64,000 nt of DNA from Dichetophora obliterata (GCA_963920525.1 OY986439.1:38295819-38359818); one strand, 5' to 3'; positions 22,721 to 34,213 are shown, numbered from the stretch's first letter. Program-made: numbers and translations. The notes: a model not told the origin generated them from the letters alone.

Positions 22721-23476
22721 TTAATACAACGAGGTAATAGCCGACTTTTTTACATTGGGTATTGATAGCACAGTTCTTCACGAAAACTGTACAAGACCTG
22801 CCTCATATATATATATGTATATATATTTCATTAAGTTGTAATACTGGCTGTAGCTTTATTCAATGACAGAATTTATGTATCACTTCGAATTTTTCGTCAA
22901 GGACCTCATTAAAATTTTTGTGTCTTGCTTTACTTGGTATATCATACCTTTATTTCAGCTCAACTGATTTTAATAACTAATATATTATAAGAAAGGTAAG
23001 ACTTGCAGTTGTGTACTCTTATTTAGACAAGAGAAATATTCTTATCCATTTTAAAATAATGGACGCAAACACAATCAACGCATATTTTTTTAATTTTTAC
23101 ATTTTCTAACGGTAAGAAAATAAAAAAATGTACTTTTTGTTTAAAAGACAAAGGTTTAAATTTTCTAACTCATTTGAAAAAAACTAAACCGGTTAACAAA
23201 TGGTATAACCATTGACGAAAGAATAACTTAACATATTTTCAAATTATTTTTTGTTCATTACAAAATATTGGTTTAAAAATATTAGAGTAAATATTTTTTT
23301 TGTTACTATAGTATAAACTACAAATACAGTAGTAGATTATAGTTTTTACTACAAGAATTTCTAATAAAAGCTATAGCTTAAAAATTAAGACTGAAATTAA
23401 ACTTTGCCATAAGTTGTCACCGATTGGAATTTTTTAATTAGAGGCAGAATTGGACATTGAATCGTGCCACATATCG
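22721..23476. other. AT-rich spacer
   Basis: No supported feature. A short (TA)n tract lies at about 22808-22828. Confidence 0.35.
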
Positions 23477-23484
23477 TACATACC

Positions 23485-25009
23485 TAATGTTACCAACTAT
23501 ACTTACTTTGTAAGTATCATACTTATTTTCAGCTTCATATACTTACTAAAACACCATACTTATAAGTATACTTACTTTTAAGATCTATACTTAATTGTGC
23601 TTACTTTTCAGCTCCGGTTGAACGTTTTTATTTGCAAAAGCGGAAAAAGTTTGAAAATTGTAACCAACAGCGTTAAAAATACAGACTCTGGAGTCAATTT
23701 TATTTTTAAAAAATAATATTGAATACAGCTGTGTCGAATTTTAAAATTTTTTAAAGACAAGACCTTAAATATAAAGAATGTACTCTAGTTCGTCGGCTAA
23801 AAAATAGGCTATTTTTGTGAATTTCTCGTGAGCTTGCTATGAAAGATATGTTTATATAAGTTGTTAGGAATGATAAATGAAGCCTTAATTTATAGCAATA
23901 AAAAATTTTATTAATGTTTTTTAATAATTTGGAGGCAGGTCGGCTCCCACACAATATCTCGGCATATGCTTATCTGAAACAAAAAACCGAAGTGTTTTAG
24001 ATTCAATATGACAAGGATTATAAAATAGACTATTAATATTAACTTTAAGCAATTGTTGTTAACTTTAAGTAACAAAAACCAAAATAAATGAAAAAAATTA
24101 TTTTTTTCGCAGTTATTTGTAAAAAAAATATAGTAAACATAAATTTTTTAACACGATTACAGTCTATTTTGTAAGTAGTTTTGTGTTAAATATGTGGGTA
24201 AAATTTCAGAAAGATCAGCCTACAGAAGAAATAGTGTGGGGCGTCCGTGAAAACGTAATTTATAGAAAAACGCTCTTAAAGTTTTTTAAATGCGTTCTAA
24301 CATGAGTTCAGGTAGAGAAAGTTTTGGGTTGAAAAAATTACTTATACTGCTCGGATCTTCATAAAAATTAAATAAAATATTCTTAGATACATATACATTC
24401 GAAAAATTGTAAAAAAAAGAAAAAAACTTTCGAAAGTGACCAATTAGACTTCACCCTTAAATAAAATTAACAGCCAAGACAAATACGATTTCAAGCAAAA
24501 AGAAAAAAACAAATTAATGCAGCGCTTCAATTCAGTGACAGTGAGAGCGAATAATGATAACTTTTCTTTGGTCTCTGTATACATTTCAATGTGCTTTTTT
24601 TATATTTTTTTTTTTATTTAACTATTTTAATAACTTTTAATTTTTTGTTATGCTTTTGTTTGTTTTTAAACTATTTTTTTGTATTAGAAATATATATGAA
24701 TTTCAAATATATAAAATTAATATTTGGACTTTTTTTTAAACTGACGACTTTTTGGTTTTAGATAGATTGCATACACAAAACTTTTTAAGTAAAACAAAAA
24801 GAGAGTGTGACAATATTTAAAGAATATTGTGGGTTCTATAGATTTAACATAAATTAGTAAATTGTATCAAAAAAACATTCAATTTATTTTTCTAAGGTAA
24901 AATACTTACTTATACTTATTTTAAAAAATAATACTTACTAATACTTACTTTTCAGTGTTCTAAGAAGCAAATATACTTATTTTTTTAATAACATGAGTTG
25001 GTAGCATTA
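23485..25009. mobile_element. hAT-like element with TACATACC duplication
   Basis: A perfect 8-bp direct repeat TACATACC flanks the span (23477-23484 and 25010-25017). Inside it the ends read TAATGTTACCAACT and, inverted, TAATGCTACCAACT. Just inside both ends the word ATACTTACT/AAGTA recurs many times (23500-23610 and 24895-24985), a subterminal-repeat pattern common in hAT elements. The 1.5-kb interior is AT-rich without a transposase frame, so it is non-autonomous or eroded. Confidence 0.8.
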
Positions 25010-25017
25010 TACATACC

Positions 25018-25513
25018 CTACAACTCCACCATGCAGCGCACCAAATCTAAGTGGAGCCAGGCATATCAGCTATTTTTGTAATAGAATATCTTCTTTGATT
25101 TATGATCTTTTTTGACAACTAGTGAAAAACTGATATTTCTATGTGAATACTTCGTGCTCGTTTCAACTTTTATACACAGTTTCTTTCTTATAAAATTATT
25201 GACTAACTTTTGTTTCAAAATTGCAAAACAAAAATCGAATTATATCCATTGCAAAGAGCTTTTAATCCAATCTTTCAAAGCCATTCTTTTTCTCAATGGA
25301 GGTATTTTTTTATGATTACTTACTATAAACAAGGTTGGAACGATTATTTTAGAAATTCTCACGAAATAAAATTTAAACTAAAGCGATACCTTCTGCAACA
25401 GCGGTTAAATCTGCGCATATCTCTCGAACATCTGGGCACTAAAAATAAGTATGTGAAAATAGCAAAAGAAGGAGAAGTAAAGAATAAGAACGCAAAAGGC
25501 ACCTTTTGACTGG
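25018..25513. other. Spacer without supported gene
   Basis: A short Lys/Phe-rich frame at 25112-25509 has no recognisable domain. Nothing else is seen. Confidence 0.3.
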
Positions 25514-25521
25514 GTGTGTAA

Positions 25522-25830
25522 TAGGGCGGGTCAAATTCTGGCTCAGCGAAATTCGTAAAATACATGTAATTTCAAGACTTTTTCTCCACTACAGCATATA
25601 CAAATTCTGAAAAAAAGCTGTGCGGACTTTCGTAAATAGATTCATACACATACATTCATACATTCATATTTTATAATTGAGAACAAAATCTATTTACGAA
25701 AGTCCGCACAGCTTTTTTTCAGAATTTGTATATACTGTAGTGGAGAAAAAGTCTTGAAATTACATGTATTTTACGAATTTCGCTGAGCCAGACCTCCAAA
25801 AAATTCGTCCATACAAATTGACCCGCCCTA
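25522..25830. mobile_element. Palindromic MITE of the TAGGGCGGGTC family, member 1
   Basis: A perfect 8-bp duplication GTGTGTAA lies at 25514-25521 and 25831-25838. The 309-bp element between is almost entirely a hairpin. Arms of about 120 bp (ending in TAGGGCGGGTCAAATT) are nearly identical apart from a 30-bp insert in the right arm, and are separated by about 60 bp of ATTCATAC-rich loop. The ends and 8-bp target fit hAT-type transposition. There is no coding capacity. Transcription through it would give a long double-stranded hairpin. Confidence 0.92.
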
Positions 25831-25838
25831 GTGTGTAA

Positions 25839-27436
25839 GCTACTATTTGCCCCATTATTCACTACCAACTTGGGCCATCATTTAAAGGTTTTAGATTTTT
25901 CTCACATGTTATTTTTGTTTTTTTTTTTTCTTTTTTTACTGGCTATTAAAGACTGCTCCAACACTAACAACAACAAAACCAACAAGCAAGGTGTTAAGAT
26001 AAGCTCGGTTGCACCACCAACAAAATTCAGTTACACCACCACTGCAAGTAAAATAAATAAAAGCGGCCCTTTTTTGTTGTAAATTTTATGGGTTCAACAC
26101 TATTTCAATGGTTTTGGGCTTAGAACTAAGTTAGCTTTTTGGTTTTTTTTTTTTTTTTTTGGTCAATATATCTCAAACTTAAGTTCGGTTGTATTTTATA
26201 TTTTATCGCGCGTGAAAATAAAGTTTTTACCGTGTTGTATTTTTTTTTTTTCTTTGCTTTTTCTCAGTTGGTTTTCACTAGAAAAGCGTAAAAGTGCAGT
26301 AAAAATAATAAAATAGAGGAAGTTTTTTAACTCAAGTGGAGCTCTTTGGGTATGAAATAAATAAAGTACATCGATAAAGAAGGCAAGTTTTGAGTCGAGA
26401 AATAGTTGTGGTTGTTTTAATAGTAGTTAGTAGACTCTGTTAGTAGTTTTGTTGTTGTTGTTGTTGTTGTTAGTTTCTTTGTTCCGCTCAAGTGAATTAT
26501 GATATTGGTTTTCTTTTGTGTTCGACATCGAACAAAATTGCGGTTTTAACGTTTCTCGTAACATCCAAAACCTACCAACGTTTATTTGTTTGTTGACTGA
26601 TAGAATGACGAATGGGTAATAAACGGGGCTAAAATTAATGTGTGTGGCAATATAGTCAGGTGCTGGTTGCGCTCTCTCTGGTCTACGATGATGACGACGA
26701 CGACGTGTATGCGGCTTTTCATGATTTGCTATGCAGTTACGACTGCGATGACGACTACGACGAAGCTGCACTAAAATGCATTCACTGCGTAGTATAACGA
26801 TTTGGTTTGGTTTGCTTGCAAATGGTTCGCTGCTGTTGGTGGCATGTTTTTTTACTAGGAACTTAAAAATGCTACGGATTACTGTACAGCGTTTCGGTGT
26901 GTCACGAAATTTATAAACTGCACTTCAAGCTCCATTTGAGTCATCATCGTCAGCCAATGCAAAAGCGTAGCCAACCATCCGCCACCGATGTCGTCGCCGT
27001 CGTCGTCGCTCTACATCGTTTGAAATTGATACCCGATTTAGTTGTGCGTGATGCTGATAATAAAGAAAAATAAAATAAAGTCCATTCAGTTGTGAAGAAA
27101 ATCTGAAAACGAGAAAAATCATTATCTTCGTATTGCTTTAGTTGCTTTTGTTTTTGTTTTTTTTTATTATTTGAGGAAAAGCACTCTGTTATTTAGGTCA
27201 GTTTGGGTTGGTTTTTTTTTTGTTTTTATGCAGTTTTTATGAGTCATTTTTGTTAGTTGAATGTGCTTTATTTTTAAAACTAGTAGAATTTTAGAGGTTG
27301 CGAGTATTGTTGGCTGTTCTTGATTCTTATGAAATATATTAAGGTATTCTTTTATTATTACATAAAGTGTACAGGGTTTGTTATCATTGGGAAATAGTGA
27401 TATGTTTAATGCATATGTAGAATACTTATGTAGAGC
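25839..27436. other. Non-coding stretch with a GC-richer block
   Basis: T-runs and a (GTT)n microsatellite (26449-26470) precede a less AT-rich block at 26640-27020 with GACGACGACGACG- and CGTCGCCGTCGTCG-like words. Frames through that block give Arg- or Asp-rich repeats and no domain. It could be a promoter or untranslated exon of a host gene, but nothing in the sequence decides this. Confidence 0.3.
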
Positions 27437-27440
27437 TTAA

Positions 27441-27991
27441 CAGCCCTATTCTGGCAGCTTAACTAAGCTCACTACATTAACAAAATAGTTAATATTAACA
27501 ATTTGTTAAGGTTTCGTATTCTGCTGCAAATTTAAAAGCTTTTTTCCTTACAATTTTGTTAAAAACCGAAAGAGTCTTAACGACGAATGTACGTGCTAAC
27601 GAAATGTATGTGCTTATATAGAAAACTGTTGTGAAAATAATAAAAAAAAATACAAATTATAATATAATATTGAGTTTAAATACATTAAACTGAAAAATGG
27701 AAGAATTTTTTACTTATTTTAAGTGTTGATAATGAAATCTTTCAGTAGCCATGGCAAATTTTTCAAGCGCTTGCAAAGTCACAAGCTGCACTCGAAGCAT
27801 CTGTTTATATCGCGCATCTTTTCTTTCAATAGGCATATCGCTTTTCACCATGCATGGTGAACTTTAAAAGCTTTTTAAGCTTTTATGTTGTTAATGATTC
27901 TTAAGAATACTAACATTTACGTAACATAACAATCAGCTTAATAAGAGCTCCTTAACTATTTCTTGTTAAGCTAACAACCAGAATAGGGCTG
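27441..27991. mobile_element. TTAA-flanked MITE, TIR CAGCCCTATTCTGG
   Basis: A perfect 14-bp inverted repeat CAGCCCTATTCTGG is found at 27441 and, reversed, at 27978-27991, each followed outward by TTAA. TTAA could be a piggyBac-type target duplication or the end of the repeat itself. Inside, AGCTTAAC/GTTAAGCT and AAAAGCTTTTTAAGCTTTTA words are internally palindromic. No transposase frame is present. Confidence 0.75.
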
Positions 27992-27995
27992 TTAA

Positions 27996-28805
27996 TGTAT
28001 AATAATCTGTATTTTAATCCCAATAAACCGTTGTATTATGCGGCAAAAAATATCAACAAAACCTACGAACCCAGCGTGTCCAGGAGTGGTAAAACTTCAG
28101 CAAGTTTTCTGCAAAAATTTCAATTTTTTTTAATCAAGTCAAAGAGCGTGCAGCAAGCTTTTGTTACCCTCTCATTGACTGTGCAGAGAGATAAGGGGCA
28201 AAAACTTCATATAAAAAAAAACATGCAAAACTTGCTGAAGGTGTTCAGTGAATCCGCCTTAAGTTGGAAGCTGCAACCACCAAATCAGCCAGAGAAGCTT
28301 AAAGGAAGCAAACAAGCGCAGGCATCGTGATTGGAAAAAGTTTTTAAGAAATGCTGTAAAGTGCTTAGAAGTAACTTTGAAATTGAAAAAAGTGTTATAA
28401 AAACGTTTTTGAAATTATTAAGTAATTGGAAATAAATATTTTTAGAAGCTTCTTACAACTATTTTCAATCAATTGGTAAAAGTATTTTTTTAAACAAACA
28501 AACTTCTACAGTTTTTTCTTTATTTTCAGTGGCTTCATTTTTACTTGTGTTTATTTTGACGAAATTTGTCCTAAGCTATTCCTGATTTAACAATTTTTAA
28601 AATACAGAACAGTATTTGAGTTATTGTTTTAAAAAATCGGTTCAAGTACTACTAGAGATCATTACGTCTGGCAGCACTAACAGCATCGCTTCTTGTGAAC
28701 TAAAAATAAATGTTTAAAACTGTTTAAAATCAAAGTATCAAAAAATGTTTTTAAAATATACAATTTGTGTATATGAAATAAAAACATTTGGCCTTTGACT
28801 AAACA
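27996..28805. other. Spacer with one unrecognised short frame
   Basis: A 111-codon frame at 27995-28330 (plus) has no recognisable domain and overlaps the MITE edge, so it is not called a gene. The rest is AT-rich. Confidence 0.3.
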
Positions 28806-28813
28806 ATGAACAT

Positions 28814-29230
28814 TAGGGCGGGTCGATTTAAAAATCACCCATTGCTCAGTGAAAATCGTTTTCTAGGGATCAAAATAAGAAACTTTGCCCGAGGAACTAT
28901 ACCTCTAAAACGAATTCTAATGCCCCAACTTTTCCGTAGGGTCAAATTTTGGAAAATCCCTCTTTTACCCATTTAGAGTGCCCCAATCGCATGGGTGGAT
29001 CGGCCCTCCAAAGTTAGAAGGGGTCGGTCATACATTTGGACTCGATTAAGGCACTCTAAATGGGTCAAAGAGAAATTTTTCAAAATTTGACCCTACGGAA
29101 AAGTTGGGGCATTAGAATTTGCTTTAGAGGCATAGCTCCTCAGGCAAATTTTCTTATTTTGATTCCTAGAATACGATTTTCACTGACCAATGGGCGATTT
29201 TTTTGCCTCCCCACAAATCGACCCGGCCTA
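28814..29230. mobile_element. Palindromic MITE of the TAGGGCGGGTC family, member 2
   Basis: Flanked by ATGAACAT (28806-28813) and CTGAACAT (29231-29238), a 7/8 duplication. The 417-bp element is a near-complete inverted repeat: TAGGGCGGGTCGATTT matches the reverse of AAATCGACCCGGCCTA. Arms of about 185 bp (CCCCAACTTTTCCGTAGGGT against its reverse near 29091-29110) leave only about 50 bp unpaired. The arm sequence differs from member 1, so only the ends are shared. Confidence 0.9.
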
Positions 29231-29238
29231 CTGAACAT

Positions 29239-29736
29239 ATATCAAATTGAAGTTTTGGTTTTTTAAAAGCGAAGCTTTTACGCCTCGTTTTGTGATTTGG
29301 TTGAGTTAAATCTCTAAAAAGACACTTTTTCCGACACCGCTTTCCTAGAATAGATGTTGCTTTTAGCTTGCGGCTATTAGAATAACAAAATAACATATTA
29401 AAAATATTTATTTACTAGCAGGCCACTGTTGTCCGCGGCTTCGCCACGGATCAATCTCCTTAAAGTCTTAAAGACGGGACATTTTTTTTACACATGTGCT
29501 AGTTTTTACCTAATTTTGATTTGACTTATTTATATGTGATACTGTTAGTCTTGCGACATCCGACTTAGTGATGCGATATGGCATCATCGTCCTTATTGGG
29601 TTAAGACAATACATATCAATGAAACAAAAAATAGTCTTTTTTCTTTTGTTTTGTTTAGTTTTGGAGCGCCGCTCTGCATTTATATGTATCTCACTTTTCG
29701 CCTTGCTCGAGACTCATCAGTTTTTTTTTGTTGCGC
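29239..29736. other. Spacer with a fragment of a common insect repeat
   Basis: At about 29414-29450 the words ACTAGCAGGCC and GCGGCTTCGCC resemble the widespread CTAGCTG-ACCCGGC-type repeat end, also seen in altered form at 38965-38985. Nothing else is supported. Confidence 0.3.
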
Positions 29737-30175
29737 TGTGCTAGCAGCGTTGCCACAATGTGAAATTTTAACCAAAACTGGTAAATTTTTTTCGTTGTGA
29801 AAACGTGAAGTTTAATTTCATTTTGGTAAGTTCTTGCAGTGGCAAAACAAAACATTTATATTTTAAAAAATGTAAATGTAATTAGAGATAAAATGTTTTG
29901 TGTTACTTGCAAAAACGTATGAACATATTTGGCCTTTTTCACTAACTTCGAAACACTGTCATCGAACTTGCCTGCTACAAAAAAAAAAAAAAATACCGCT
30001 GAGCCCAATGGAAATTACTACGATTTTCTAAATTTGGCATAAAAAGCGACATAGATATTGTAGACTTGTGGGGCAAAGTTTTTTCTTTTAAAAATGGCAT
30101 GGAAGAAAACTGTTATACAGAACTAACAAATTTGGTTAAAAATTGCTCACAGTTCAGCCGCTGCTGAAATAAAAT

Positions 30176-30590
30176 TTTATTTATTTATTATTTATTTATT
30201 TCATTTATTAAGTCTGTGAACAATATTCTTACAGACTACGATAACTATATACAAAAAATTTGATATATCTTAAAAAATGAAATTCTGTTTAGTAATGACT
30301 TTAGCGAATCCTTAGAATTAGAAAAATCTACATCACAATATTCAGATAACTTACTAAGTTCAAATAAAGCTCTATACATTGCAGAGTTTAATGCATAGTT
30401 TGTACGGCGTAAGCCTAAATAAATTTTCAGGCTATTCGTTAATAAAAATAAAACTAAGAAACAGACTCGATTTTAAAAGCTACAGTAATATAATGCTCTC
30501 CAATACATTAATAAATAGTGAAAATAGTCCTCACTTTGTTAGCAATAAAATACATGCACTAGATTGACTTTGATTAACAAAAAATGAAAC
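30176..30590 (-). mobile_element. LINE 3'-end fragment (Jockey/CR1-like)
   Basis: Minus-strand translation gives YLGLRRTNYALNSAMYRA (about 30367-30420), collinear with YYLGLCRSNYALNLPMYRA in the relic at 55080-56660. Further residues (VDFSNSKDSLKSLLNRI) align with that copy's VDFDISKVDMKRLLNNM. The fragment ends in an (ATAA)n tail at 30176-30205. Only the last 90 or so codons and the 3' UTR are present. Confidence 0.75.
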
Positions 30591-30818
30591 AGTTATGTTT
30601 CAAACAATGTTATTTTATTTTTATTTCATATGTCGGTATTTTTTTGTGATAAGTGAAGTGAAAAAGAAAAAATTGGTAAGTGAAAATTGTTAATTTTCCA
30701 GAAAAAAAAAGGTTGCTTTTAAATTTCAACACATTTCATTTAAAACAAAAAAAAATAAGCGTTTCTGCAAATTTCAAAATTTTCATTTATAACTTTTGTG
30801 CGCCTAACCATCGATATA

Positions 30819-31622
30819 CAGTGGGTGGCCAAATGAATAGGGACAACCCCTAAAATGTGAAGTTATCGTTATATTAACCCATTAACGCCCATAGTAAAAC
30901 GATGGTATATTTTTATGGTTATTTATTATAAATGTAATTAAATGGAGAAAAAGTAAGTTATAAAACTAAGAAAAAAAAAATAAAGTGAAAAAATTTTAAA
31001 AAAATCATCTGTACACGGTTACATTTTTTAATACTCTTTGGTACACAATATAACAAAATTTGCTATTATTTCATCTTATTATAATAAATCACAATACAAA
31101 CTTACCTTAAAATGCGAAATTCAATAAATATAAGCACAAATTTAAAAGATCTGGTATATACAATGCCCGGCATTTTTGTACTTTTATTTCATGATTGTTA
31201 CTTCGAGAATATCAAAAAATAAGATGTACAAATTGATATTAATTTTCGCGGGAACCAAAAATTTTTTTCTATTTCATAACTACTTGATTAGATATTAAAA
31301 GTTGAGTTCGCGAATCATATTTAAACACCTGTACACGCGCGTGTACTGATTGCGGAAATGATAAAAAATCGAAAAATGACACAAAAGTTAGTTTTGCTGT
31401 AAAAATAATAAAAATTCAAAATTGCATTTTTAACTACCTTTCATTTAGTAAAAATGAATTTTCGTTATGAATTCACAATATTGCAATAGTGCATTAATTT
31501 AAATTTATTGAATTTTTAATTATTTTAACATTAAAACAAGCTTTTTTGTAATTTTTTGATTGGCTAATATAACCATAATTTTACATTTTAAAGGTTGTTT
31601 TTACTAATTTGGCCACCCTTTG
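30819..31622. mobile_element. Tc1-like MITE, TIR CAGTGGGTGGCCAAAT
   Basis: The left end TA-CAGTGGGTGGCCAAATGAAT (30817) is matched by an inverted right end GGGTGGCCAAATTAGT (to about 31620), both leading into ACAACC. The last bases on the right have decayed from CACTG to CTTTG, and the TA there is lost. The roughly 800-bp interior is AT-rich and non-coding. Confidence 0.7.
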
Positions 31623-32004
31623 TTTATGTTTCTTAGCTTCAACATTGAAAGTTTTAATGCTTTAAGAATTATTAATTTTTTTTAAAAAAAAAAAGAACTA
31701 ACTAAGCTACTTTTATGATTTGTGTTAATTTTTGTTAAAAAAAAATGTATACTACATATATTGATCTAACGCAACCATATGTACAATAAAATAATATATT
31801 TAATTTAATATTTATGTATCAAATATATTTACTATGAATTATATGTTCATTAGACTCTTTAAACCTTATTTTAAATAATTAATTTTTTGATTGATCATAT
31901 TTGATGAACTTTTGTTTTGGATGTGAATTTTTTTTCTTAAATGTGAAATTATTTTTGAAATTTTGGTAAAAAAAATTTTAGGCTGTGGCAACCCTGTATG
32001 CTAG

Positions 32005-32436
32005 CTGAGCACGAAGAGAAAGAGAAAAATAGAGAGCAGCATGGAGTTTATTGAAACTCTTGCAACACAAACTCGTCAAAAGACAACGAATAAGCAGTGC
32101 TTGGCAGCTGGGATGATTTCTTAAAAAACTTTATACCATAATAAAATATACTTCTTATTAAAATTTCGGAAGTAAAATATACTTAACTAAGTTTGTAGCA
32201 CGAATATGACATTTTAAAACTTTTGCATAAAAATCGGCCCAGTACTTTTGGAGTAAAGTCGTGCTTTTAAATTTACACTTCAATTTTGTATAATAGTATA
32301 GACAGATTATATATAATAGTATAGATAGGCCGTGGGTATTAAACTTTTACTCCTCCGATCGATAGTCCTACACGCTACCCACCAATCCAAAAAATCTTTG
32401 ATACGCAAATCTTTTCATTCAATATTAAGTATTAAA
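32005..32436. other. Spacer with a doubtful tRNA-like relic
   Basis: On the minus strand, 32390-32340 reads TGGTGGGTAGCGTGTAGGACT, reminiscent of a tRNA D-arm, but no B box follows at the right distance. Otherwise unremarkable. Confidence 0.25.
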
Positions 32437-32993
32437 TGAAGCTATGTTGTAGCAGATCACAATAATATATTGAAAGGATTGTGTATTGACTATTCTAAAT
32501 ATACATATCCTAAACATTTAGCAGCTCCAAACAACAAAAGTACAAAAAATAACAAAACTGTTGCTTCTACTTACTACACGTTGTCATCAGCATCGTTAAG
32601 TAGGTGTTATTTTTTTTTTTGCTGATGTGAGTGCGTGATGCTATATCAAACCACAATAATCTATTAAAAGGATTGTGTATGGGATATCATACGTATTTCA
32701 ATCCAAACAACAAAAATAGAAAAAAATAAAAAAATATTTGTTCTATTTACTACACGTCGTCAACAGCGTCGTTAAGTAGGTTTTGTTTTTTTTTTTTGCT
32801 GATGTAAATGCGTGAAGCTATGCTGTATCAAATCAAAATTATCTATTAAAAGGATTGTGTATTGGATATCATACATACTTAGCAGCTATCTAAACAAAAA
32901 CATAGAAAAAAATAACAAAATATTTCTTCTATTTACTTCACGTGGTCATCAGCATTGTTAAGTAGGTGGATTTTTTTTTATGATGTGAATGCG
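32437..32993. repeat. Tandem repeat, three units of about 180-200 bp
   Basis: Units start near 32437, 32637 and 32813, each beginning TGA(A/T)GCTAT and containing AAAGGATTGTGTAT, an A-rich AACAAAA..TAGAAAAAAATA tract, CTTCACGT/CTACACGT, CAGC(A/G)TNGTTAAGTAGG, a T run and GATGTGAATGCG. Units differ by 15-20% by eye and by small indels in the T runs. There is no coding capacity. Confidence 0.88.
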
Positions 32994-33323
32994 TTTGTGT
33001 TATTATTGGTAGGTACATGTTTTTTGTTTTGTTGTGCAAAGCGTAAAGAAAAAATTAACAATTGACCACAAGTGCGTTGATAAATGCGTTTTCTTAGCTA
33101 TGAGAATAAAAGACATCAACTAATAAAGCATTAATTAACGCAGGCATGACATCGGCAATGTTTCTAACAGAATTTGTAACTTTGTAAGGAATTGATCTTG
33201 CAACCTCTTCTCTAATCAACTAACCACTCAGTAAATAAGCTATCGAATCATTTTTGAATCTGCGAATAAAGTGCTTATATGAAATGATTTTAGTTGAAGT
33301 ACAGTCTGCTACAGCTCTTCATT
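32994..33323. other. Spacer
   Basis: No supported feature. Confidence 0.3.
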
Positions 33324-33331
33324 GTTAAAAC

Positions 33332-33904
33332 CAGGGTTCGCATTTGCTTATTCATGAACTGCTCATTTCTGCTTCTATTCATTAATATAAGAATATGAAG
33401 AAAAATCAAAGTGAGCAGCTCATTTTCGTGAAGAGCTGAGCAGATTTTCTTTGTTCATGAACTGAAGAAGAGGAATCCAGTTTGTGAACAAGAATGTTTT
33501 TTACTCTGGCGAAGAACTGTTGCTATTCATCTCTTCTTCAATTCATAGGTAGCAGCACTTTTATTCTGTGTAGTGTTTGCGCCAGCAATGAATTCCTTCT
33601 CTGATACAATCTATTGCCAGTGAACAAGTGAGTATCATCCGTTGCCTTCGCCACTTCATGAAAAATTAGTGAATAAATGAAGTGCCAACGAATGACAAGT
33701 GAAGAATTGAAGAAGAGATTAAAAGCAACAGTTTCTTCGCAAGAGTAAAAAATATTCTCGTTCACAAACTGGTTTCCTCTTCTTCAGTTCATGAATAAAA
33801 AAAAATCTGCTCAGCTCTTCACAAAAATGAGTATGAGCACGTTTATTTTTTGGACAAAAAATTCCCTTGAAGCTTCCTTCATGAGTGAACAAATATGAAC
33901 CCTG
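33332..33904. mobile_element. hAT foldback MITE, TIR CAGGGTTC
   Basis: The duplication GTTAAAAC (33324-33331) and GTTAAAAT (33905-33912) matches at 7/8 and brackets ends CAGGGTTCGCATTTG and, inverted, CAGGGTTCATATTTG. Arms of about 240 bp are inverted copies with small gaps: CTGAAGAAGAGGAA near 33464 against its reverse near 33775, and GAAGAGATGAATAG-type text on both sides. The loop is short. Short frames inside are products of the palindrome. Confidence 0.88.
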
Positions 33905-33912
33905 GTTAAAAT

Positions 33913-34213
33913 ATTCAAAATTGCTAAAAATGGTCGCTGTTCGACGAAATAGCAATGCAAATACCCCTGGTTTGGTCGCTATTTAAATTTTTAATTGTAC
34001 TTGTGTTGTTAAGTCAATGTGTCGAATCATTCGTCTATTTAAACGTTAGGTTAATCACAATGACTCCCGACGGGGGCTTAAATAGACCAATTATGGTCCT
34101 CAGTGGTACCGGTTATGGGCAAAGGAATCTTAATTTAAATCTGTAAAGATTTGCGCTGACGGAACACACCTTTTTTAGTGACGGAACGTCGAAGTGGTAT
34201 TTTAGTCTTGATC
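33913..34213. other. Spacer with one small unrecognised frame
   Basis: A 63-codon plus-strand frame at 33955-34146 starts with a hydrophobic segment (LFKFLIVLVLLSQCVESF) that could pass for a signal peptide. It overlaps the MITE flank and has no homologue I recognise. I leave it uncalled. Confidence 0.25.

Larger units (their letters stand above)
29745..31996. mobile_element. hAT-like element carrying two later insertions
   Basis: Ends CAGCGTTGCCACA (29745) and, inverted, CAGGGTTGCCACA (ending 31996) match at 12/13. The flanks TGTGCTAG (29737-29744) and TATGCTAG (31997-32004) match at 7/8, as expected for hAT. Subterminal GTGAAATTTT..ACCAAAA occurs near both ends. The 2.25-kb span includes a LINE 3' fragment and a Tc1-like MITE that would have entered later. 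No hAT transposase block is visible. Confidence 0.65.

Noticed and set aside
26925..27122. Arg-rich minus-strand frame in the GC-richer block
   Set aside because: The Arg run is coded by CGTCGCCGTCGTCG-type repeats and the opposite strand is equally open; no domain.
30873..30900. TTAACCCATTAACGCCCATAG, resembling a piggyBac left end
   Set aside because: No inverted partner with TTAA was found downstream, and the site lies inside the Tc1-like MITE.
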